Shown one piece after another: positions 57,166 to 64,000 of a DNA stretch of 64,000 bases. Positions within the stretch are counted from its first letter, which is position 1; every line of letters begins with the position of its first letter. Made by a program: the position numbers and the translations under genes. Under the pieces are notes generated by a model. The model saw only the letters and a list, made by a program, of their open reading frames with translations. It was not told the origin of the DNA and searched no databases. The stretch lies in the NCBI GenBank assembly GCA_948567375.1, contig OX419761.1, forward strand, positions 9,710,243-9,774,242, written 5' to 3'. The DNA is from Lunularia cruciata (Eukaryota; Streptophyta; Marchantiopsida; Lunulariales; Lunulariaceae).

Positions 57166-57880
57166 AACAAGCCCTGTGTTCATCTAATGAAGTCCTTTAC
57201 AGTCACAACTTTAGCCTCTTGTGCAGAAACCATTCCCCGTAGAGTGTAATGTCACCAGCAAGGCACACTACTAACAAATGAAAATTAAAATCACAATCTC
57301 TAACAACAATGAATTCCAAATAATCTCTAGGACTGATGATCCAATTCTGATGCGAAGAGGCTACTTCACAACAAAGAATACTACTCCAAAGAACCATGTT
57401 CTACCCTTCCACAAAGACATGCACCCCTACGAAGACGTGTTCTACTCAACAGTCAGTTTTTGTCTTCATCTCTATTGTATACTATAAGCATTAAAGGTCA
57501 CTTAAGTCCCATCAAGGCATTGCTTTAGGTGGATACCAACACACTTGGCCCAAATACCAAGGTGAACAAGCTAGCCAGCACACAATTGAAGTATTTTAGT
57601 AAGTAATAGGTCGATCCCACAAAGATATGGGCCAGAAATGATTGAATACAAAGAAAAGTGTCCTGTTTGAGTCCTTTACTATTTACTACTTAACCCCTTG
57701 GGCAAAGACAACTCCCATAGAAGGACAATGACACCAAGAAAATGCACTGTCGAAATAACAAAGAATAATAACTTGGACAAAAGTACATAATTCCAATGAA
57801 TTTTAAGAGAGTGATGGTTCAATACAAGAGGTGCTTTTATTATCCAAAGGTCTCCTGAAGATCCTAGGTAGATAAATATC
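57166..57880. other. Sequence without a recognised gene
   Basis: Phrases near 57180-57260 and 57660-57750 (TTAGCCTCTTGTGCAGAAA, TTAACCCCTTGGGCAAAGA) are further members of the dispersed sequence seen near 14750, 41380 and 48485. No coding sequence. Confidence 0.4.
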
Positions 57881-58380
57881 CTACCCTTCCAAAGACAAGG
57901 AATTTGGTCTTCCTAAGTTGAAGACCGTCCCTTCTTTGGAAGCCACTTACCTCCGCAAACTGATTACCCCCCAACCTCACTTCTGGAAACCTGAGTCTGT
58001 GGTCTTCCAAAGATAATGCGCATTTCCTTTTGAAGGCATTGTTCCTTGAAGTCAATGTACTTCCCTTGAAAAGGCACCATCTTCACCAAAGATAATGTAC
58101 TACCATCCTGTAGGTACTATCTTCAGCAAACCACAATGTTCTACCCTTTGATCGGCATTGTCTTCTCCAAAGACCAATATTCTTCCCCTTTACAAATCAT
58201 TGTCTTTGGAAGATTGTGCTTTCCAAAGATTACAACATTGCATTTGCTTGAAACCCAATGTTGTACCCTTTGGAAGGCACAATCTTCCTAAAACAATGTT
58301 CTACCCTTTGCAAGGATTTTCTTCACCAAAACCCAATGTTTTATCCTTTGGAAGGCATGATCTTCAAGGCACCATGTAGT
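57881..58380. repeat. Degenerate minisatellite
   Basis: Variants of CAATGTTCTACCCTTTG, GGAAGGCA and ATCTTC(A/C)CCAAA recur about ten times at spacings of about 40-60 bases between 58060 and 58380, with weaker units from 57880. No gene. Confidence 0.8.
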
Positions 58381-58927
58381 CTTTATAACAATCTATTCAT
58401 TTGGTTGTCAAATTTTGGTTACTTATAACACTACATCTCAAAGTCCATCAAGGCATTGTATCAAGAAATCACACCAAAGCCAATAATTACAGACACAAGG
58501 CAACCGACAATGTTAACTGATCTTCACCAAACTGCAAACAAAAATCAAGAAAATTTCATGCAAGAGTTTGAGCAAAGCAACAAAGAGCAGTGAAGCTTTT
58601 TCACTTTATTCACCAATCATATGCTAGATAATGTAATACTTTGAATGTTGTGCTTAAATAACTGCAAACATTTGAAACTAAGAACCACAAAACAAACAAA
58701 CAACAACCACAAGGAGAAGGGTACATAGATGGTAAGGCTATAACATTGTGCTCCACCAATCCCTCCTCAATAGGCTCTAAGGACTTCAGTGCCTCTTCAA
58801 ACCTCTCCTCCGGCTCTAGAGTCTCTATTACTTGAATGAAGCAAACTCTAATAGCAAGGTCATCCTCAAGCTCTCCTTTAACTCCCTCAACTTCATCTTT
58901 ATTCTAGTTCTAAGTCCTAAGGCAATC
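58381..58927 (-). other. Unassigned sequence with a possible minus-strand coding relic
   Basis: Between about 58908 and 58700 the minus strand reads DEVEGVKGELEDDLAIR, VCFIQVIETLEPEERFEEAL and SLEPIEEGLVEHNVIAL without a stop. The acidic, helix-like wording resembles linker regions of plant Ty3/gypsy polyproteins, but I cannot assign it. It is cut off by the LTR that starts at 58928. Confidence 0.3.
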
Positions 58928-59382
58928 TGTCACGCCATTTGTAGTGTCACATCTAGACATCTTGGACATTGGAGTTGCAATGATAGAAGTTAGAGGTATT
59001 TCAGCTGTTTCTCATAGGCTACTTTCCGATGGTCAGATTTTGTGTTTGGGGTATTGACTTCACGGTGGCGCCCACCGTCACTTTGCACTGTTCACACCAT
59101 TGAGTGTGCCATCAGTGGGACCGTTAGGGTTATAGACCTAGCTCGAGTCCAAGGGTATACTTGTGAAGTGTAGCTATAGAGAGCTGACTTCTTTGATGTT
59201 GAGCTTTTGAGTTCTTGGCTATGATAGACAAAGGCTGGTAAACGTCACTTGGATTCTTTTAGCTAGAGTGGGTGTGGCTTGACTATAATCAATGCCCAAT
59301 TTTTGGCAGTTTATAGAGTGACAAATCAAATACTAATTTGAGTTGAGTTGATTCAAGTGTTGTAAACAATTTGATTACATCA
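58928..59382 (+). repeat. LTR (TG...CA), plus strand
   Basis: Begins TGTCACGCCATTTGTAG and ends TTTGATTACATCA, 455 bases. It corresponds to the reverse complements of 31361-31791, 28531-28980 and 22101-22540. CATCA followed by GAGAAGT at the inner side is shared with the copy at 31361, which supports the LTR end at this point. Confidence 0.85.
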
Positions 59383-60788
59383 GAGAAGTGAAGTTAGGGA
59401 GAAATCAGGTGTAGAAACTTTGAGCATTGGTGGTATCTCCAAGCTTAGTGGATTGTTAGCATCTCAATTGAAGTTCAATTTTTCCTTGGTGTGAAGAAGC
59501 TCGTTGCTTGATGCAGATTTGGCAGTAAGGTAGATGGTATGCGGAAGTGCTAGCCAATTTTTGAGCAAATAAGAAACAATTTTTGAGCAGTGGTTGTGAT
59601 TTTGAGCTAAAGAGGTGAAAGCAAGACCAATTTGTTGGGAGTTGAGCTCAAAAAGTGATTTTGAAGGTGGAGTTGGGAACCCACCCCTATAAATTTGTGA
59701 TTTGGAGAAACTTGTTTTTTCAATTTGGCACAAGTGAAGAGTTACCAAAGGATTTGGCGGTCAGCCAACTTTAGGGTTTACATCAAATTTTATGTCTGAT
59801 TTTACGTCAGATTTTTGCTAGAGTTTATGTCAGATTTTGGCCTGATTTGGAGGAGTTTCACTAGCTGGCCAGATTTAGAGGAGTTTTGCAAGTTTGGAGG
59901 AGTTTTGCAAGTTTGAAGGAGTTTTGTAGATTTGGAGGAGTTTTGCTAGATTTGGAGAGGGTTCAAAGTAGCAAGAAGAAAGGCTTCATTTGGCTATGGG
60001 CTATGAAGGCCTAGAAGGGCCAGCATGCCAACTTGCTAGCGTGAGACTAGCTAGTTTAGAGTAGATCTTGGTCATTGTTTGACAAAATCTACCCATCCTG
60101 CTAGATTGTGCGCAATAGGGTTTGACCCCTAGATCTCTTGTTCCTAGACAGGTGCCCTTGCCAACTGGTCCATCCTCACTTGTTGTCCTAGAGATTGTGC
60201 CATTGTTATCTATACACTCGTAGCTTTGGCTAGGAGAGGCAATTTGATCCCATTCTTGGTGATCCTGATAGCTTAGGACATAAATAAAAACTTCTCTTAT
60301 GTCAAATAGTGGTAGAGTAAGTCTTGTATTGCTTTATGAGATGGAGGGTTTTTGTTTAGATTTCTTATGATTGGACCTTTCTATTCTTTACTTCATGTTT
60401 GTGCACCATGTTTGTGTGAGGTGCCCTGACTTTTGAGTGTTGGTGCTCTGGTGTGCTCTTGGTAGTGAGGCTGGAGTGATGACCAGTCAGACTACCTTTG
60501 TTTCTCTCCGATGAGGCAGGAAGTGATGACATGCAGACCATGATAGTGCATGTTGTGATGACAGGTCACAGGTTGTTCTTTCCCCTAGTGTAGTTATCTC
60601 AATTAGAGTTACATTAGTGGGTGGTGTTCTGTGGGTATTGGCACTTGGTGGTATTGGCACTTGGTGGAGTACTTGCGGTTGCGGTTTGTAGTTGCAATTT
60701 GTGGTTGTGGTTGCGGTTGCAATTGCAATTGCGGTTACTTTGTCACAACAGAGTTCTTGGGAGACTCTAGAGGAGATAGCCTTGCAAT
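59383..60788 (+). other. Leader region with short tandem repeats
   Basis: Untranslated leader of the element. At 59844-59960 a unit of about 20 bases (GATTTGGAGGAGTTTTGC) is repeated five times. At about 60640-60735 TTGGCACTTGGTGG is doubled and followed by a GGTTGC/GGTTGT/AATTGC hexamer-like array. No coding frame is recognisable before gag. The minus-strand open stretch at 59464-59748 is not a known protein. Confidence 0.7.
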
Positions 60789-62582
60789 ATGCAGCGGGTT
60801 TACTTGAAGTGGCACTCGGTATCTCAAGTTGTAGTTAGGGAGGAGATTGACTTTGAGTTGGAGTTCAACACAAGAGCTGAGTCAATTGAGAGTGCACTTG
60901 GCATGTCCGCACCGTTATTGTGGGACATGGATGAGATTTATGGGGCCTCCAAAGGCGCTAGGCATTACTTTGGTGCAATGGGTACCATTGAGTTGGATGA
61001 CTTTATCTAGGAGTTTGATAGTTGGTGTGATCTATAGTAGATGCGGAACCCAACTTTGTTTATACCCCTCATGGCATGGAAGGAGTTGTTTCAGCATTTG
61101 GAGGGTCCACTAATGGATGACTTCCATGAGTCCAGGAGAGTTCATGGAGGAGATTGAGTTATGGAGACGGTATTGGTCTCCAAACTATGTTTTTATCACT
61201 TAAAGCTTGGTTGCCAGGAGTAGATTGGTTGTACCCAAAAGTTCTAGCTCAAGTAGTGTTGGTGGAGCTAATGGAGGTACCACTACAGGAGGTGGTGTGG
61301 TACCAGGGTTTAACCCCATGGTAGAGTTCTTCCAGTGTTTGAGGTAGAACTACCAAGGAGTGCAGACTGACAAGCTGAGGTGCTAGGAGGAGTTCAAGTG
61401 GAAGGTTGTAGAGAGCCTATGCAAGGCATACACTTGCATGAGGCGGATGATCAATTTCACTCAGGGAGTTATTGAGGCCCAAGCAGTCCAGTTTTGGTAT
61501 GGGATACTGGATAGGGAGTTGCAACGTAGAGTTTGTGATGTTATGTTGTTACATGCTACTTTGCCTACTTTGGCAATGGTCTTTGGTTTGGTTGAGCGCA
61601 TTGAGCTCAACATGGTGGAGGAGAGAGTAGTGACATCTGGATTTGGTAGGAAGACCTCATCCATAGTTGTTACTTCTTCTAGAAATCAACAAAGTGCACC
61701 ATGCCTAGTTGGTTTTCAAGGACAATGCGGACAACCTAGGTCATATGGAGCAAGTGGGGGGCCTACTATAGTTAGACCCTTACCTTCATTTTTGGATCAA
61801 TAGCATCCAGTGAGTAGTGGTGTTGCTTGCTGGACTTGTGGTGGACCTCACTATAGGAGAGAGTGTACTTAGAGCAGCGGACCTAATACCTTTGGTGCAT
61901 CACAACCAACACAAAGGCAATGTGAGTATTGCCATAGATTTGGTCACACTAGTGACCGGTGCTTTGACCTACACTTAGAGTTACAGAGTGGTAGGGCTAC
62001 TATGGCAATTCATGGAGGACAAGGTGGTAGAGGTGGTGGTAGAGGATCTACACCTAGTAGAGGTGTAGGACCTGCCCTTACTTCTGATACAACTATGGCT
62101 GCTCGGATTGAGGAGTTGGAGCAAAGATTGGCTAGTATGGCCATTGCACAGAGGAGATCAGATTTGGGTGCTAAGGCTTCCACCCCATATGCTAGTGATA
62201 GAGATGCTTTAGACTTCATGTGCAAAGAAGCATAAGTGGATGCATATGCAATAGTGACTAGGAGTGCAGTTTGTGTTGTAGAGCCTACAAGAGCATCAGT
62301 GGAGTTGGATCCATAGAGAGGAGAGGTTGGAAGATAGGTCAGACTTCCCTAATCTTTCACACTATCTTAGGCAATGTAGGCAACATCCATGGCTCCTAGA
62401 AGTTCCAATGCAGGTGTTGTAGGTGGTGATGGGATGCATGATGGACTACCTTCTAGTCAACCACCTACCACTACATGGACTGAGTTGAGCACGATGTTTG
62501 GGGCGGCTCAGCTGATTATGCGGTGCCCTTCGTTTTCAGCTAGTGACATGTTTACATTAGGAGTTGATCCAACCCCGGTGTT
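60789..62582 (+). pseudogene. gag relic, plus-strand copy
   Basis: The frame opens with EIDFELEFNTRAESIE, LWDMDEIYGASKGARHY and GTIELDDFI, then after stops continues PGFNPMVEFFQCLR, EEFKWKVVESLCKAYTCM and a 121-codon open part (61438-61803) with LDRELQRRVCDVMLL. Zinc knuckles follow: CWTCGGPHYRREC (61828-61866) and CEYCHRFGHTSDRC (61921-61962, C-x2-C-x4-H-x4-C). A Gly/Arg-rich part, ARIEELEQRLASMAIAQRR and SDMFTLGVDP end the relic. Most of it stays in one frame with few stops, so this copy is less decayed than the minus-strand one. Confidence 0.88.
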
Positions 62583-63118
62583 TTGGGTTCTCTTTTAGTA
62601 GGCACACTTGAAATTATTGTGAGGGCTACTATGCTCACTGGGTTAGAATTTTTGAAAGTTGATAGGGTAAACTGGTCCCGCAAATGCATGCTCTTTGGAA
62701 AATTGTACATAGTCTGCCATTTCTTCATTTTTCGAGGAGTTATTCTGAAAATTTCCACGAAAATTAAATGGACTGCCTACTACTTTTTGCTACAAAAATT
62801 AGAGAGAGATCATTCTTCTATAGGGAGTTATGAGTTTTTGAGTGAAGTGGGTGGTTTTCAGACCAAATCTGGAATATGTGTGCTGAATAGAGAGGTGTCT
62901 AGACCAAATGGCTCAATGAAAAGATCTGAACTTTTTTAGAAAGGGACGCCATAGAGTTGTGATCAAGTGTGCAAAATTTCAGAGGAGTGTGACATACTAG
63001 TTGGGAGATTTGAATGACATTGTGAGGAAGGGTTAATTATGCAGAGTGGAGACCACATGCATGAGGAGTTTGAGAGCAACAAAAAGCATGTTTGAGTGTT
63101 TAGGTTCATCTTGGGAAC
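62583..63118. other. Unassigned sequence after the gag breakpoint
   Basis: The 118-codon plus frame at 62583-62939 looks like non-coding sequence read by chance: its composition is unbiased and it matches nothing. This stretch may be the untranslated part of the element whose ORFs begin at 63119. Confidence 0.35.
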
Positions 63119-63592
63119 ATGGAAGGTCATCAAGAGTGGGAATTGAGATTATGTCAGGTTCCTAAAGGGTTTGAGGTTATTTTAGGGGTGGATTTGAGGA
63201 AAAGATAGTTTACAATAGAATTTGAAGAGAGTGTTGAGAGGATCCAAAAACCTACGCCACTTGGAGGAAAGAGTGAGTCTAAGTGCTTTCTATGTGGAGA
63301 GAAGGGACATAAGGCAAGTTCATGTCCATTGACCTCTAAGAGCAAGAGATTGAGGGAAAGGAGAGGTTTACTTGACTTGGGTTTGCATGTTGGATCTTCT
63401 TCACCAAGATTGGGAGGGAGAAGATCTAAGACCAAGGAGTTTTGTGAGGTTTGTGGAGCAGAAGGACTTCCAAAAGGACATGAGTGTAGTAGAGTAAAAG
63501 CGCTTTTGGAGACTTTGGTGAAGTATCTTGGAGAGAGTCTTAGTACAACTACAGAAATACTACCACCTCCATCAGCCAGTTCTCAAGATTAG
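63119..63592 (+). pseudogene. CCHC zinc-knuckle protein relic
   Basis: From an ATG at 63119 one frame runs 157 codons to a TAG, with a single internal stop near 63207. It contains EWELRLCQVPKGFEVILGVD, a classic knuckle CFLCGEKGHKASSC (C-x2-C-x4-H-x4-C, from 63284) and a second Cys/His cluster CEVCGAEGLPKGHEC (63443-63487). Such double clusters bind nucleic acid and occur in retroelement gag or ORF1 proteins. It may belong to the same element as the gag-like ORF at 63821. Confidence 0.5.
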
Positions 63593-63820
63593 TGATGGAG
63601 ATAATCTTTCAACTTATGGATAAACTATCCATGAGAGTTAGATTAATATGCACTCTAGGATTTGATGTTGCTATAGAAATCTTGGAGCAACTTAAACCTC
63701 TTGTGTTCCCTAGAGTGGATTATTCTCAGATGGTGTTAGTCATGTATATACTCTATTAGTTATAGAGTGAGAGAAAGAAAAAAAAAATTTGAGAGAAAAG
63801 AAAGATAGTGAGTGATTAAG
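63593..63820 (+). other. Short spacer between two element ORFs
   Basis: Contains a 50-odd-codon frame from 63597 with RLICTLGFDVAIEILEQLK and ends in A-rich sequence (63778-63787) just before the next ORF. No identified function. Confidence 0.35.
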
Positions 63821-64000
63821 ATGGGGAAACTTCTGGTTTTCTTTGGAAAGGATGGAGAAGATATGGAGGCCTTTTTGAGAGACTTCAAGAGACCTTTCAT
63901 AGGAAAAAATGAGAGGAGGAAGAATGAGTGGGCCTCATTATTACCAGATTTCTTTGAGGATGCAGCACTTACATGGTATGAGTTAAAATACCAAAAGAGA
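63821..64000 (+). CDS. gag-like ORF start, truncated by the window edge
   Basis: Sixty open codons from ATG at 63821 to the end of the window: it begins MGKLLVFFGKDGEDMEAF, then FLRDFKRPFIGKNERRKN and WASLLPDFFEDAALTWYELK. The pattern of a leading Gly-x-Asp followed by F-LRDF-R and, later, L-F-A-LTWYE fits the retrotransposon gag domain (LPDFFEDAALTWYE corresponds to the L-G-AA-W block). It keeps an open frame without stops so far, so this may be a younger element. The rest lies outside the window. Confidence 0.6.
   Translation, partial: MGKLLVFFGKDGEDMEAFLRDFKRPFIGKNERRKNEWASLLPDFFEDAALTWYELKYQKR

Larger units (their letters stand above)
58928..62582 (+). mobile_element. Second copy of the DNMT-element family (LTR, leader, gag)
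   Basis: LTR, leader and gag match the minus-strand element at 22-32 kb in order and wording. The copy stops at VDPTPVF near 62580, where different sequence begins, so protease, methyltransferase and the rest are missing. Either a later insertion or a deletion removed them, or they lie beyond the window after a nested insertion. No second LTR is present within the window. Confidence 0.85.

Noticed and set aside
57881-58380. CRISPR-like regularly spaced repeats
   Set aside because: Units are degenerate, unequal in length and adjoin one another without unique spacers; this is a eukaryotic minisatellite.
59410-59450. TGGTATC as a tRNA-iMet primer-binding site
   Set aside because: It lies more than 40 bases after the LTR end and only about seven bases agree, whereas a primer-binding site should follow the LTR within a few bases and match 12-18.
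62583-62939. 118-codon plus-strand open frame as a gene
   Set aside because: No recognisable motif, located at a transposon breakpoint in otherwise non-coding sequence.

Overview
The window looks like an intergenic stretch of a large, repeat-rich plant nuclear genome. I found no intact host gene. Nearly all recognisable protein-coding sequence is decayed LTR-retrotransposon, with in-frame stops that often look like C-to-T or G-to-A change, plus fragments of organelle DNA and one captured host-gene fragment. A plastid fragment (ndhB exon 2 with the end of its group II intron, and an atpB start) lies in very AT-rich surroundings and its protein is closest in feel to bryophyte or charophyte ndhB. 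That, and the relatedness of the main retrotransposon to a type I associate with algae and early land plants, points to a streptophyte such as a bryophyte or another large-genome seedless plant. A gymnosperm cannot be excluded from the sequence alone.

Layout: 1-2.7 kb is gene-free with three inverted repeats. 2.75-7.2 kb is a plus-strand Ty3/gypsy relic (gag zinc knuckles, protease, RT, RNase H, integrase tail). 7.2-17.5 kb is unrecognised decayed sequence. 17.55-18.14 kb is a 589-bp element with long terminal inverted repeats. 18.5-19.65 kb is nuclear plastid DNA. 20.3-21.3 kb is an unknown acidic/coiled-coil relic containing a perfect 31-bp-arm palindrome. 22.0-31.8 kb is the centrepiece. 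31.8-48.8 kb holds dispersed repeats, a CT-rich minisatellite region, an organellar-intron-like insertion, a large palindrome and coiled-coil relics. 48.8-54.9 kb is single-copy-looking sequence. 54.9-56.2 kb is an inverted-repeat element carrying a Rieske-oxygenase gene fragment. 56.9-58.4 kb has tandem repeats. 58.9-62.6 kb is the LTR, leader and gag of a second, plus-strand copy of the centrepiece family. The right edge starts another gag-like ORF.

Centrepiece: a minus-strand Ty3/gypsy element reading gag - protease - DNA cytosine-5 methyltransferase - RT - RNase H - integrase - PHD finger. The methyltransferase is full length by motif order (I, IV with PCQ, VI, VIII, target-recognition region, IX/X) and lies between protease and RT in one reading frame, broken only by stops. 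The PHD-type C4HC3 zinc finger follows the integrase C-terminus, where chromoviruses have a chromodomain. A retroelement carrying both a DNA-methylation writer and a putative histone-tail reader is the most notable thing here. DNMT capture by retrotransposons has been described for dinoflagellates and charophyte algae (de Mendoza et al. 2018); the pairing with a PHD finger, and the presence in this genome, deserve attention. This copy is dead: it has many stops, a 237-bp duplication in RT, and an extra LTR between gag and protease.
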